DNA of 64,000 bases from Melioribacteraceae bacterium (lineage in GTDB: Bacteria; Bacteroidota; Ignavibacteria; Ignavibacteriales; Melioribacteraceae): positions 1-64,000 of the forward strand of contig JAFGMI010000018.1 in assembly GCA_016927595.1 (NCBI GenBank), read 5' to 3'. The stretch's first letter is position 1; every line of letters starts with the position of its first letter. The translations under genes were made by a program, and so were the position numbers. Of this stretch, positions 25,933 through 34,908 are shown one piece after another. Under the pieces are notes generated by a model that had not been told where the DNA came from, did not search any database, and saw nothing but the letters and a program-made list of their open reading frames with translations.

Positions 25933-26688
25933 ATGAACACGATAAAAACCGGTAAAGAGTGGTTGGATAGATTAATGCCCGAAGGCTTACCGGCAAATAC
26001 ATCAACCATTATTTCAGGACCCGGAGGTTCGGGCAAACCATTGATTGGTGAATCTTTTGTTGCAGCCTGGCTCAAAGAAGGCGGCAATGTAATTTTTATG
26101 TCGCTGCAATATCCTACTACCGATTTTTTAGTTGAAAGCATTAAAAATGTTACCGGTATCAATCTTGACGACTATTACAACAAAATAATCATAATAGAAC
26201 TTGACGTTACTGGCAACAGCTGGAAATTTGAGAGTGAAAATAAAATTAAGGCTAATCTGGTTAAACCATCGGTTTGGGAGGAAGCATTAAAAGCAGCAAA
26301 AGAGAAGCTTCCGGAAGAAGGCAGAGGGAATTTAGTATTCGGTTCGGCACTTAATCTCCTGCTTTTTTCCCCGACTTACGGGAGCGCAATTCTGAATAAA
26401 ATAATAGAAACCATAACGTTTGATAAATCGACCACTTATATTTTTTCCGTGAGCACAACGGTTAAAGCTGAGGAAATAAAAATGCTGGAGAACGCAGCGG
26501 ATAATCTCATATATGCTCATTCGGAAAAAGAACCGTTCAGATTATTTATGAATATAGAAAGACTAATAAACGTGAAGTTCGATTCCCGGCAAATACAAGT
26601 TCCAATTCCTTCGGAGACATTAACTAATTTAAAAGAAACAGCCGACCACAGCAGAAAGGTTGTTATTCCGGCTGTTTCAAAAATATAA
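25933..26688 (+). CDS. KaiC/RAD55-like RecA-fold ATPase with atypical Walker A
   Basis: The 251-residue protein follows the single-domain KaiC/GvpD/RAD55 pattern: TGKEWLDRLMPEGLPANTSTIISG leads into the P-loop GPGGSGKP (residues 29-36), and NVIFMSLQYPTTDFLVESI follows. In a normal Walker A the Lys is followed by Ser or Thr that helps hold Mg; here it is Pro36. Nucleotide binding may be kept but hydrolysis could be weak or absent. It stands in a run with an unknown 79-residue protein, DUF5320 and NifX-like genes. The family is clear; the role is not known. Confidence 0.75.
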   Translation: MNTIKTGKEWLDRLMPEGLPANTSTIISGPGGSGKPLIGESFVAAWLKEGGNVIFMSLQYPTTDFLVESIKNVTGINLDDYYNKIIIIELDVTGNSWKFESENKIKANLVKPSVWEEALKAAKEKLPEEGRGNLVFGSALNLLLFSPTYGSAILNKIIETITFDKSTTYIFSVSTTVKAEEIKMLENAADNLIYAHSEKEPFRLFMNIERLINVKFDSRQIQVPIPSETLTNLKETADHSRKVVIPAVSKI

Positions 26689-26711
26689 TTATAATTAGCG
26701 AGGGAAGTAAA

Positions 26712-26951
26712 ATGGATAGTAATAGTTATGAAATATACTGTCATTTCTCGGCACTCGGTAAAATGGTTATTAAAGCTGCTTCCTTAGATGAGGCAATTCA
26801 CCATGCAGAATCTGATGAGAAGATAAAGCCCGACGAAATAATAAGACTCACCAAGCCCTGCATAGTTGACCTTAAACTTTCGCATGAAGTTTTGGATAGC
26901 GTTGAGGAAGAGCAGCATCAAATAGAGTTTAAGAACTGGGGGTCGGAATAA
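26712..26951 (+). CDS. Small hypothetical protein
   Basis: The 79-residue acidic protein begins 23 bases after the KaiC-like gene, with a GAGGGAAG ribosome-binding site. It has an alternating strand-helix pattern (YEIYCHFSALGKMVIKAASL, then DEAIHHAESDEKI). I do not recognise a family. The tight spacing suggests it is co-expressed with the ATPase and could be its small partner. After it, 228 bases without a gene precede the DUF5320 gene. Confidence 0.6.
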   Translation: MDSNSYEIYCHFSALGKMVIKAASLDEAIHHAESDEKIKPDEIIRLTKPCIVDLKLSHEVLDSVEEEQHQIEFKNWGSE

Positions 26952-27179
26952 ATATATTCTTATTAAAGGTATCCGTGTTTTGAAATATGCAGATAAAGAT
27001 GAAATATAAGAATAAACCGGAATTGATTAGTGCATGAACAAATGTGGAAGACAATTCAAAAAATTTTTAACTAAAAAAATTAATAATGATGACAGTTAAT
27101 CTTTTAATCGGGATATCCTCATTTCAGATTATTCATATCGAAATGAAATTAATTTAGGACTTATAACCAGGAGGAAGTT

Positions 27180-27458
27180 ATGCCGAATTTAGATAGAACC
27201 GGTCCTGAAGGCAGAGGACCTTTAACCGGAAGAAGAATGGGAAAGTGCGGCGGTAAAGAAACCGTAAATAAACAATCGATAGAACGCGATGACTTCGTTT
27301 ACGGACGGGGACGAAGAGGAGGAGCACGCGGATGGGGTGGTTTTGGATTCGGCGGTGGATTCAGACGCGGAGGAAGAGGTTTTGGCCGCGGTTATGGTTA
27401 CGGGAGAAGATTCGACGATGAACTTCAAAATAATTCAGCCAAAGACGATAAAGAATGA
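27180..27458 (+). CDS. DUF5320 family protein, Gly/Arg-rich
   Basis: The 92-residue protein opens with the DUF5320 hallmark MPNLDRTGPEGRGPLTGRRMGKCG. The centre (about residues 40-80) is a low-complexity run of Gly, Arg, Phe and Tyr (RGRRGGARGWGGFGF and similar), followed by an acidic tail. DUF5320 proteins are small and of unknown role, often encoded with NifX/NifB-like and MinD-like genes in anaerobes. A strong AGGAGG site stands before the start, and the stop overlaps the next NifX-like start (ATGATA). Confidence 0.85.
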   Translation: MPNLDRTGPEGRGPLTGRRMGKCGGKETVNKQSIERDDFVYGRGRRGGARGWGGFGFGGGFRRGGRGFGRGYGYGRRFDDELQNNSAKDDKE

Positions 27459-27847
27459 TAATAGCATTAGCAGTTGAGAAAAACAGTATTGATTCTTATT
27501 TGTTCAGTGTCTTCGGAAGATGTAAATATATATTACTCTATAATTCCGGGGACAATTCACGAAGAATCATTCCTAATCCATTCTCGGCTGCTTTTGACGG
27601 CGCCGGCATTCAGGCTTCTCAACTTCTTATAGAGAATAACTGTGATGTGCTTATTGCAAATAATATCGGCAATCATGCACTGGCATTTTTAAACTCGGTT
27701 GGGGTTAAAGTGTATAAATCGGGTGTAGTAACTGCATCAACGGCAATTGCACTTTTTGATGAAGGAAAACTTGAAGAAGCTGAATCTAAAAATGCAGACA
27801 AAAGAGAAAGAGTCCGGTACCGAAAGAGAGGAAGCCAACGGAAATGA
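27455..27847 (+). CDS. NifX/NifB-type Fe-Mo cofactor binding family protein (1)
   Basis: The 130-residue protein has the NifX_NifB fold pattern: IIALAVEKNSIDSYLFSVFGRC, a strand YILLYN, the GIQASQLLIENNCDVLIANNIGNHA helix-strand unit, then VKVYKSGVV and EEGK-type ending. Related proteins bind Fe-Mo or Fe-S clusters in nitrogenase assembly, but many anaerobes without nif genes encode stand-alone members of unknown use. The C-terminus is basic (RERVRYRKRGSQRK). It overlaps both neighbours by four bases and is the first of three paralogues. Confidence 0.85.
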   Translation: MIIALAVEKNSIDSYLFSVFGRCKYILLYNSGDNSRRIIPNPFSAAFDGAGIQASQLLIENNCDVLIANNIGNHALAFLNSVGVKVYKSGVVTASTAIALFDEGKLEEAESKNADKRERVRYRKRGSQRK

Positions 27848-28230
27848 TTATGAATCATCGAGTAGCAATAGCAATTGAAGAATGCAGCGGCAATGTGGAT
27901 ATAGTTGCCAGACATTTAGGCAGATGCACAAAGTTTGTTGTCTGTGAAATTAATCCGGATAAAGAGATTGTGATAAAGGAAACATACTTTAATCCGTTGA
28001 GCGGTCATCATGGCGGACAATGTCAGCTGCCAGGGTATATCAAGCAGTTTGATGTAAACACAATTATCGCCGGCGGAATCGAAAGCGAAGCCGCTGCAGA
28101 CTTTCATCAATACGGAATTGCAGTAATAACTGCCCCCGGATTAAAGTACGAAGAGGCGCTCAAGCTTTTTCTGGCAAACAAACTTACTAATTATGAAAAA
28201 TACGCCGGACATGATAATCATCATAATTAA
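27844..28230 (+). CDS. NifX/NifB-type Fe-Mo cofactor binding family protein (2)
   Basis: The 128-residue second paralogue reads VAIAIEECSGNVDIVARHLGRCTKFVV with GHHGGQCQLPGYI in the middle and IIAGGIESEAAADFHQYGI as the second half, as in the MTH1175-like group. It has more cysteines than its neighbours (C at LGRC, VVCEI and GGQC), and a His-rich C-terminus (GHDNHHN) that could add metal binding. The ATGATTATG start overlaps the previous stop. No nitrogenase genes are visible in the window. Confidence 0.85.
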   Translation: MIMNHRVAIAIEECSGNVDIVARHLGRCTKFVVCEINPDKEIVIKETYFNPLSGHHGGQCQLPGYIKQFDVNTIIAGGIESEAAADFHQYGIAVITAPGLKYEEALKLFLANKLTNYEKYAGHDNHHN

Positions 28231-28440
28231 AGAACGACAAATGATTATTAAAATTGTATCGTATAGAGGAAGAAGAAACATAACAATAAATGCATTGAGT
28301 TTGCTATATATAATTATTCCTTCCACTTACCTCAACAGTAATGTTTATTATGCATGTTTGTTCAGCATATTAAATCCGGAGAACAAAAATATTTTGATGA
28401 TTATTATAAATATATCTATGAATAAATCGAGGTGTGAAAT

Positions 28441-28770
28441 ATGAAAATAGCTGTAGCATCAACCGGTAATTCACTTGATGCATTGGTAAGTGAAAAATTC
28501 GGACGTTGTCAATATTTCTTGATTATCGACTCCGACACTATGAATCACGAAGCAGTATTAAACCCGGGCGAGCAGATGCAAAACGGAGCTGGACCAAAAG
28601 CTGCAGAGCTGATAATTAACAAAGGCGCTAAAGTCTTATTATCAGGTCACGTTGGTGATAAAGCAGACACTGTTTTGAAAAAAGCTGGAATTATAATAGT
28701 TGATGGACTCACCGGAAAGGAAAAGGTAAAAAATGCATTGAATAACTATTTGAAGAACAAGGAGAATTAA
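28441..28770 (+). CDS. NifX/NifB-type Fe-Mo cofactor binding family protein (3)
   Basis: The 109-residue third paralogue is the most compact: IAVASTGNSLDALVSEKFGRCQYFLII, GAGPKAAELIINKGAKVLLSGHVGDKA, and a short tail. The FGRC motif is shared with the first paralogue. A 210-base gap without a recognisable gene precedes it. The Dps gene starts one base after its stop, implying co-expression with an iron-storage protein. Confidence 0.87.
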   Translation: MKIAVASTGNSLDALVSEKFGRCQYFLIIDSDTMNHEAVLNPGEQMQNGAGPKAAELIINKGAKVLLSGHVGDKADTVLKKAGIIIVDGLTGKEKVKNALNNYLKNKEN

Positions 28771-28771
28771 A

Positions 28772-29215
28772 ATGACTAAAGACGAATTATTAAAAATATT
28801 GAATCAGAATTTAGCCGATCTTGCCGTAATTAACGTAAAGCTTCACAATTATCACTGGAATGTTAAGGGTATCAATTTCAAACCCATCCACGAAATGACT
28901 GAAGCATACTACAATTACTTTAATGAACAATATGATGAAGTAGCTGAAAGAATAGTCCAGCTTGCCGGCAAGCCCCTGGCATCATTGAAAGATTATTTAG
29001 ACAACGCAACGTTAAAAGAAGAAATGAAAAACGAATTCGATGGGAAAACGGTATTACAAATAGTTCTTGCCGATTTTGAAAAATTAAATGTAGAATTTAA
29101 ACGCATTGCAGAAGCGGCAGATGAATTAGATGACTCTACTACTGCAGCGTTGGCGGAAGATAACATAGCCTGGCTTGAAAAAGAAATCTGGATGGTCAAA
29201 GCCACACTTGCATAA
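28772..29215 (+). CDS. dps: Dps family ferritin-like DNA-protection protein
   Basis: The 147-residue four-helix protein matches Dps: [24 protein letters not shown] (conserved His and Trp of the ferroxidase region), [22 protein letters not shown] (the D-E pair), and a final [10 protein letters not shown] helix. Dps assembles as a dodecamer, oxidises and stores iron, and limits peroxide damage. It lies directly after the NifX-like gene. The family call is secure; DNA binding is uncertain because the N-terminus is short. Confidence 0.92.
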   Translation: MTKDELLKILNQNLADLAVINVKLHNYHWNVKGINFKPIHEMTEAYYNYFNEQYDEVAERIVQLAGKPLASLKDYLDNATLKEEMKNEFDGKTVLQIVLADFEKLNVEFKRIAEAADELDDSTTAALAEDNIAWLEKEIWMVKATLA

Positions 29216-29227
29216 ATAATTTATCAA

Positions 29228-29250
29228 TCCCCGATTTAATCCGGGGACTT
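29228..29250 (+). terminator. GC-rich hairpin after dps (weak terminator or attenuator)
   Basis: TCCCCG (29228-29233) pairs with CGGGGA (29242-29247) over an eight-base loop. Only a few T residues follow, so termination may be incomplete. It separates the NifX/Dps cluster from the arginine decarboxylase gene. Confidence 0.45.
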
Positions 29251-29274
29251 ATTAAAATAAGAGGAGAAAAGAAT

Positions 29275-29820
29275 TTGTACGTACCAAAAAAAATATTTTT
29301 CACCAAGGGAGTCGGAAGACACAAGGATTATCTGAGTTCTTTTGAAGCGGCATTAAGGAACGCCGGCATTGAAAAATGTAATCTTGTAAATGTAAGCAGT
29401 ATTTATCCGCCGGGTTGCAAAAAAATCAGCCGAGAGCGGGGACTGAAAGAGATCAGTGCGGGTCAGATTACATTTACAGTAATGGCCAGGAATTCAACGA
29501 ACGAACCGAACAGACTTATTGCTTCTTCAATCGGCGTAGCAATTCCCAAAGACCAGACTCAGTACGGATATTTGTCCGAGCATCATCCGTACGGTGTTAA
29601 AGAACACAATGCCGGTGAATATGCGGAAGATCTTGCAGCACAAATGCTTGCAACAACTTTAGGTGTTGACTTCGATCCTGAAACAGCCTGGAATGAAAGA
29701 GAGCAGGTTTTCAAAATGTCCGGCAAAATTGTACGTACTTTTAATATCACTCAATCAGCTAAAGGTGATAAAAAAGGGCTCTGGACTACTGTTATTGCAG
29801 CAGCAATACTTTTGCCATGA
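29275..29820 (+). CDS. Pyruvoyl-dependent arginine decarboxylase
   Basis: The 181-residue proenzyme starts at TTG (GGAG about eight bases upstream). The segment [11 protein letters not shown] contains the Ser41-Ser42 pair where the family self-cleaves to form the pyruvoyl group at the new beta-chain N-terminus. The later [18 protein letters not shown] stretch matches active-site residues of PvlArgDC. The enzyme converts arginine to agmatine, the first step of polyamine synthesis in organisms that lack PLP-type SpeA. Length agrees with the family (about 165-195). Confidence 0.92.
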   Translation: MYVPKKIFFTKGVGRHKDYLSSFEAALRNAGIEKCNLVNVSSIYPPGCKKISRERGLKEISAGQITFTVMARNSTNEPNRLIASSIGVAIPKDQTQYGYLSEHHPYGVKEHNAGEYAEDLAAQMLATTLGVDFDPETAWNEREQVFKMSGKIVRTFNITQSAKGDKKGLWTTVIAAAILLP

Positions 29821-29850
29821 TTAAAATATTGCATATATAAATAGGAGCAT

Positions 29851-31152
29851 ATGATGGGAGATCGTTCGGTTGATCCCAAATCGTTATACAGACTTCCGTG
29901 GAATATGGCTGACAATGGAATTACCTGGCTTGAGCCTACTGCTCAATGTAACCTGAATTGCTATGGTTGTTACAGAAAGAATATAAAAAACTCGCATAAA
30001 CCTCTTAATGATTTAAAAAGAGAATTAGATTACTTTCAGTCGGTAAGAAAAACCGACTGCATTTCAATTGCCGGAGGCGATCCCCTGCTGTATCCGCAGA
30101 TTGTTGAGCTCGTTGCAGATATAAAACGAAGAGGTCTCAAACCAATCATTAACACAAACGGAATCGCCTTAACGGAAGATTTACTCGATGAGTTGAAGAA
30201 AGCGGGTGTGTTTGGATTTACTTTTCACATCGACAGCAAACAAGGCAGAGGCAGGGACCCGAAGTGGAATGATAAAAACGAAGTTGAGCTAAATGAACTT
30301 CGCCTTTATTATGCGGAAATGCTTGCTTCAAAAAAAGGAATTGCCTGTTCATTTAACTCAACAGTTTTTCACGACACTATTCAATACATCCCCGACCTGC
30401 TTGAATGGGCACACAAACATATAGATATAGTTCATACCATAGTATTTATTCTTTTCAGATATCTAACCCCTGATACTCCATTCGACTATTATGCCGGGGA
30501 TAAAAAAATAACGTTTGATAATATCCATTATCATTCAAACAAAACCGAAGTAACCGATCTGATGTCGACAGATGCGGTAAATGTAATCAGGGAAAGATTT
30601 CCGGAGTTTATTCCGGCAGCTTTTTTAAACGGCACAAAAAAAGCCGATCATTTTAAATGGCTGTTGAGTGAAAGAGTCGGCAACAAAGATAAAATTTTCG
30701 GTTACGCAGGTAAAAAGTTTCTCGAATATGTAATGACTCTATATCATTATAAAAAGGACAGGTACATATCTTATGCGTCGCCTAAAACATTAAGTCTGGG
30801 ACGTGCAACATTGTTGAATGTCTGGCCTTTCGATAAAGGGATAAGAGCGGCTTTCATAAATTACCTGAAATACCTGGCGGCAAATCCATTTAAAATTTTT
30901 AAGAAAGTTAATATGCAGTCGATTTTGATTATTCAGCCTGTTGATTTAATGCCCAACGGCGACCAAAGTATGTGCGACGGCTGTCCTGATATTACTTACT
31001 GGAAGGAAAAAGACGGAACGGAAAAACTTGTTTGGTCATGCCGTCTTGAAGAATTACTCCAGTACGGTAATTTTTTAAGAATGGTTCCGAAAAATAATGA
31101 AGAAACTCACACCGAAAGGGAACTAACAACGGTGAGGGTTGATAAACAATAA
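29851..31152 (+). CDS. Radical SAM protein of unknown substrate
   Basis: The 433-residue protein has the cluster motif C33-NLN-C37-YG-C40 followed by YRKN, and the GGDPLLYP segment that serves as the SAM-binding motif. The C-terminal part contains extra Cys residues (MCDGCPDITYW and WSCRLEEL), as in SPASM-type or auxiliary-cluster enzymes. The start follows AGGAGCAT. It is followed 11 bases later by a CooC-like ATPase gene. I cannot name the substrate; pairing with an ATPase suggests maturation of a metalloprotein or a peptide modification. Confidence 0.82.
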   Translation: MMGDRSVDPKSLYRLPWNMADNGITWLEPTAQCNLNCYGCYRKNIKNSHKPLNDLKRELDYFQSVRKTDCISIAGGDPLLYPQIVELVADIKRRGLKPIINTNGIALTEDLLDELKKAGVFGFTFHIDSKQGRGRDPKWNDKNEVELNELRLYYAEMLASKKGIACSFNSTVFHDTIQYIPDLLEWAHKHIDIVHTIVFILFRYLTPDTPFDYYAGDKKITFDNIHYHSNKTEVTDLMSTDAVNVIRERFPEFIPAAFLNGTKKADHFKWLLSERVGNKDKIFGYAGKKFLEYVMTLYHYKKDRYISYASPKTLSLGRATLLNVWPFDKGIRAAFINYLKYLAANPFKIFKKVNMQSILIIQPVDLMPNGDQSMCDGCPDITYWKEKDGTEKLVWSCRLEELLQYGNFLRMVPKNNEETHTERELTTVRVDKQ

Positions 31153-31163
31153 ATCAAGTACAA

Positions 31164-31985
31164 ATGGACGAAAGTATTATGAACAACAAATTAAAAAACA
31201 AAAGAATTCTGATCTGCGGAAAAGGCGGTAGCGGAAAAAGTTCGGTCGTTTCCCTATTGGGTAATGCCCTTGTGAAGAAAGGTTATAAAACTATTTTGCT
31301 TGATGCCGACGCATCAAACCCGGGTGGATTGTTTCACTTAAATACTGAAAATAAAAAAGCACCCAAGCCCTTGATCGATTTCTTCGGCGGAAGAACAAAA
31401 GTAACCTGCCCGTCCGATGACCCTTCACCACTTACAAGAATCGGAAGCGATGAAGCTGTAATCGATGCGGCTATCAAATTATCCGAAATACCCAAAGAGT
31501 ATTCCTTGAAGAAAAAGAACCTGACGCTTTTCCAGATCGGAAAAATTAAACAGGCGTTTGAAGGCTGCGACGGACCCATGTCAAAAATCGCCAGAGACTT
31601 TATTGTAAAAGGCGGTTTTGTTACTCTAATTGATATGGAAGCCGGTATTGAACACTTCGGAAGAGGCGTCGAAACAAATGTGGACCTGATCGTAGTCGTT
31701 GTTGATCCCGTTTTTGAATCGATGATTATTGCCGAAATGGTTGCAAGAATTTCTGAGATTATGGGAAAGAAAAAAGTTGTGGCTCTTATAAATAAAGTAA
31801 ACTCAAAAAGAGTAGAAACAATTATGAAAAAGGATTTGAAGGAGAGAAATGTTCAATACCTTGGCACAATTAATTATGACGATGAGATACAAACGGCGGG
31901 CTTTGAAGGCAAAATGATTGTAAATAGTAAAGCGGGAAATCAGGTCAACAAAATCATAGATAAATTGGAAACACTGGTTAAGTAA
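31164..31985 (+). CDS. CooC/MinD-like P-loop ATPase
   Basis: The 273-residue protein has a deviant Walker A, GKGGSGKSS (residues 19-27), the DADASNPGG segment and VTLIDMEAGIEHFGRGVE, all typical of the CooC group of the MinD/SIMIBI ATPases. CooC inserts nickel into CO dehydrogenase; other members act in metallocentre assembly. No CO dehydrogenase gene is in the window, so the client is unknown. The neighbouring radical SAM gene and downstream ferredoxin and oxidoreductase genes are candidate partners. An alternative start at 31179 would shorten it by five residues. Confidence 0.85.
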   Translation: MDESIMNNKLKNKRILICGKGGSGKSSVVSLLGNALVKKGYKTILLDADASNPGGLFHLNTENKKAPKPLIDFFGGRTKVTCPSDDPSPLTRIGSDEAVIDAAIKLSEIPKEYSLKKKNLTLFQIGKIKQAFEGCDGPMSKIARDFIVKGGFVTLIDMEAGIEHFGRGVETNVDLIVVVVDPVFESMIIAEMVARISEIMGKKKVVALINKVNSKRVETIMKKDLKERNVQYLGTINYDDEIQTAGFEGKMIVNSKAGNQVNKIIDKLETLVK

Positions 31986-32066
31986 TAAGACATAAATAGT
32001 TCAGCAATATAATTTGCAGTCTATAATGATTTAAAATACTTGAATTAAACGACTTGGAGAAATTAT

Positions 32067-32357
32067 ATGCAAGAATCGGTAACCGAGAATTCCAAACAAA
32101 AAAGAAATATTCAGGTCGCTGATAGGTTTGTTACATTAGCGGGTCGATTGCCTATAGAGATAGAACCGGATTTATGCAAGGAATGCGGACTTTGTGTCGA
32201 GGCTTGTCCTCCTAAAGTCCTGAGAATTTCAAATAATCTTAACGTGATGGGTTACCATCCGGTTGAATATATTGGCAGAGGCTGCACAAGTTGCGGGATT
32301 TGTTTTTATGTATGCCCCGAACCGGGTGCGATAACCATTCATAAGAAAGTACGGTAA
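32067..32357 (+). CDS. 4Fe-4S ferredoxin, delta-type subunit of 2-oxoacid oxidoreductase
   Basis: The 96-residue protein carries two complete cluster motifs: [15 protein letters not shown] and [15 protein letters not shown]. It lies 24 bases before the alpha-subunit gene of a 2-oxoacid:ferredoxin oxidoreductase, the usual place of the KorD/VorD delta subunit, and would pass electrons from the thiamine centre to free ferredoxin. The upstream Lys-rich leader is short. Confidence 0.88.
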   Translation: MQESVTENSKQKRNIQVADRFVTLAGRLPIEIEPDLCKECGLCVEACPPKVLRISNNLNVMGYHPVEYIGRGCTSCGICFYVCPEPGAITIHKKVR

Positions 32358-32381
32358 TACTAACAAATAAAATGAGCTAAC

Positions 32382-33440
32382 ATGTTAAGACTATTTATGA
32401 AAGGAAACGAAGCTGCTGTTTATGGTGCCATACTCGGCGGCTGCCGTGCATATTACGGTTATCCTATTACTCCAGCCAGTGAAATTGCAGAAACCGCTGC
32501 TAAATATTTTCCGCAGGTTGGCGGTACATTTCTGCAGGCTGAAAGCGAAGTTGCCGCGATTAACATGGTTTACGGTGCAGCTTCTACGGGTCAGCGGGTA
32601 ATGACTGCCTCATCGGGTCCGGGATTAAGTCTGAAACAGGAAGGAATATCATACTCCGCCGGTTCGGAACTTCCGCTTGTTGTAGTCGATGTTATGCGGG
32701 GTGGACCGGGCTTGGGAAATATAGCACCGGAACAGGGAGACTATAATCAAATTGTTAAGGGTGGAGGTCATGGCAATTATCGGGTAATTGTACTCGCACC
32801 TAATTGCGTTCAGGAAATGTGCGACTTAACAAAGGCGGCATTTGAATTGGCTGACAAATACCGCAATCCGGTTATTGTTTTAACGGATGGTTTTGTCGGT
32901 CAAATGATGGAGCCTGTAGTACTCCCCGAACCGATAACAGAATTTCAGGAAAAACCCTGGGTGGTTGACGGGACAGTCAAAACGGTTAACAATCTTATCT
33001 CATCAATTGAATTGGAACCTGAGGACCTGGAAAGACACAACATCAAGCTTCAGAAAAAGTATAAAACTATTTCCGAAAATGAAGTCAGATATGAAGAATT
33101 ATACACTGAAGATGCCGAAGTAATTCTAATGGGTTACGGAATTGTGTCAAGAGTTTTACAATCTGTTGTTGATGAAGCGCGCTCGGAAGGTTTACCCGTG
33201 GGATTGCTCCGCCCGGTAACATTATTCCCGTTTCCGACAAATAAAATTCAGGAATTATCCCGAACGGCTAAACTGTTTTTTGTCTCGGAGATGAGTAACG
33301 GGCAGATGTTTGATGATGTAAGGCTGGCTTTGGAAGGTAAAAGTCCAGCTAAATTTTTTGGTCATATGGGAGGCGTGGTTCCAACAACTGAAGAAATTCT
33401 GGAACAACTGAAGATGATTTTTAATGAATTGAAAGAGTGA
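32382..33440 (+). CDS. korA: 2-oxoacid:ferredoxin oxidoreductase alpha subunit (KorA/VorB type)
   Basis: The 352-residue protein has the pyrimidine-binding domain pattern of alpha subunits ([30 protein letters not shown], then [33 protein letters not shown]) and the transketolase C-terminal domain ([23 protein letters not shown]). It works with the fused beta-gamma subunit to oxidise a 2-oxoacid with CoA and ferredoxin, a step that also runs in reverse in the reductive TCA cycle. The sequence fits the 2-oxoglutarate or 2-oxoisovalerate groups; I cannot separate these firmly. Confidence 0.88.
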   Translation: MLRLFMKGNEAAVYGAILGGCRAYYGYPITPASEIAETAAKYFPQVGGTFLQAESEVAAINMVYGAASTGQRVMTASSGPGLSLKQEGISYSAGSELPLVVVDVMRGGPGLGNIAPEQGDYNQIVKGGGHGNYRVIVLAPNCVQEMCDLTKAAFELADKYRNPVIVLTDGFVGQMMEPVVLPEPITEFQEKPWVVDGTVKTVNNLISSIELEPEDLERHNIKLQKKYKTISENEVRYEELYTEDAEVILMGYGIVSRVLQSVVDEARSEGLPVGLLRPVTLFPFPTNKIQELSRTAKLFFVSEMSNGQMFDDVRLALEGKSPAKFFGHMGGVVPTTEEILEQLKMIFNELKE

Positions 33441-33462
33441 AAACAAAGACAGAGAAAAATAA

Positions 33463-34908
33463 ATGTTGAAAGAGATTTTAAAAAAACCGGAATCGTTTTA
33501 CGATACATTTTTCCGTAAACCCGGTGCTAATCCCGAAAGCACTCATTATTGCCCGGGCTGCGGGCACGGAGTTATTCATAAATTGATAGCCGAAGCGATG
33601 GACGATTTCGGAATTCGCGACAGAACAATAATGATAAGTCCTGTAGGCTGCTCAGTATTTGCTTATTATTATTTCGATTGCGGTAATGTACAGGCAGCAC
33701 ACGGCAGAGCGCCGGCGGTTGGTACGGGTATAAAAAGAGCACTGCCTAATTCTATAGTTATAAGTTATCAGGGAGATGGAGATCTGGCAGGCATTGGCGG
33801 GAACAATATTCTTCAAGCCGCCAACCGGGGTGAAAATATTACGGTAATATTTGTGAACAATGCGATTTACGGGATGACGGGTTCGCAAATGGCACCAACA
33901 ACTTTAATCGGTCAGCGGACAACAACAACTCCCCTCGGGCGAAGTGCTAAAAACGAAGGTTATCCTCTGCGCATCAGTGAATTACTTGCTACGCTTGAAG
34001 CGCCCGTATATATTGAACGTGTTGCAATCTCGGATGCGAAACACGTCTTAAAAACACGTAAAGCAATCCGCAAAGCTATTCAAAACCAGATTGAAGGCAA
34101 AGGATTTTCATTAGTTGAAATTTTATCGCCCTGCCCCACCGGTTGGGGAATGTCTCCTTCGGAAGCTAACAAATGGGTTGATGAAGCAATGTGTAAATAT
34201 TTTAAGCTGGGTGTTTACAAAGATGTAAACGGATCAGCGGTAAATAACAATACTCCGGCTGGAAATATTGCCATAACTAAAGACGAAATTGTTTCTCTGC
34301 TCGGTTCAAATAAACCGAAAGATGAAAAAAAGTTTGTTAAACCGGAAGCAGACGAAAATTACAAAAACCCCAGAATTAAAATTGCTGGCTTCGGCGGGCA
34401 GGGTGTTCTTTTACTCGGCAGACTTTTGTCGGAAAGCGCAATGCTGCTTGATTATCACACAACATGGCTGCCTTCGTACGGACCGGAAATGCGCGGCGGT
34501 ACTGCAAACTGCCATGTTAATATATCTGATAAACGAATAGGCTCACCGCTTGTGTCTACTCCGGATGTTTTATTTGCAATGAATCTTCCGTCATTAGACA
34601 AATTTGAAAATGAAGTTAGAGAGAACGGCGTAATATTTATTAATACATCAATGGTGAACCGTAAAGTTCGTCGTAAAGATGTTGAAACTGTTTACATTCC
34701 TGCTACTCGGATAGCTGACGAGGTTGGGCAAACAAAAGCAACCAATGTTGTGTTGATAGGCGCCTTTGCAGAATACACAAAACTACTCTCTTTTGAAAGT
34801 GTCCTATCTGCAGTAAAAAATATTGTTAGGAAAAAAGAGTTTTGGGAAACGAACGAAACAGCTTTAAAAAAAGGTATGGAATATGTCAGAAATAATAGAG
34901 CAGGCTGA
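33463..34908 (+). CDS. Fused beta and gamma subunits of 2-oxoacid:ferredoxin oxidoreductase
   Basis: The 481-residue protein joins two subunits that are often separate. Residues about 1-275 are the TPP-binding beta subunit: STHYCPGCGHGVIHKL, SPVGCSVFAYYYFDCGN, ISYQGDGDLAGIGGNNILQA with the thiamine motif, and NAIYGMTGSQMAPTT. After a linker, residues about 303-481 are the gamma subunit: IKIAGFGGQGVLLLGRLLSESA, WLPSYGPEMRGGTANC and VSTPDVLFAMN. The fusion enforces equal amounts of both. The end overlaps the following yggS start by 26 bases. Confidence 0.92.
   Translation: MLKEILKKPESFYDTFFRKPGANPESTHYCPGCGHGVIHKLIAEAMDDFGIRDRTIMISPVGCSVFAYYYFDCGNVQAAHGRAPAVGTGIKRALPNSIVISYQGDGDLAGIGGNNILQAANRGENITVIFVNNAIYGMTGSQMAPTTLIGQRTTTTPLGRSAKNEGYPLRISELLATLEAPVYIERVAISDAKHVLKTRKAIRKAIQNQIEGKGFSLVEILSPCPTGWGMSPSEANKWVDEAMCKYFKLGVYKDVNGSAVNNNTPAGNIAITKDEIVSLLGSNKPKDEKKFVKPEADENYKNPRIKIAGFGGQGVLLLGRLLSESAMLLDYHTTWLPSYGPEMRGGTANCHVNISDKRIGSPLVSTPDVLFAMNLPSLDKFENEVRENGVIFINTSMVNRKVRRKDVETVYIPATRIADEVGQTKATNVVLIGAFAEYTKLLSFESVLSAVKNIVRKKEFWETNETALKKGMEYVRNNRAG

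Noticed and set aside
27222-27428. Ser/Ala-rich frame antisense to the DUF5320 gene
   Set aside because: It is the complement of the Gly/Arg-rich repeats, and such low-complexity coding always leaves the opposite strand open.
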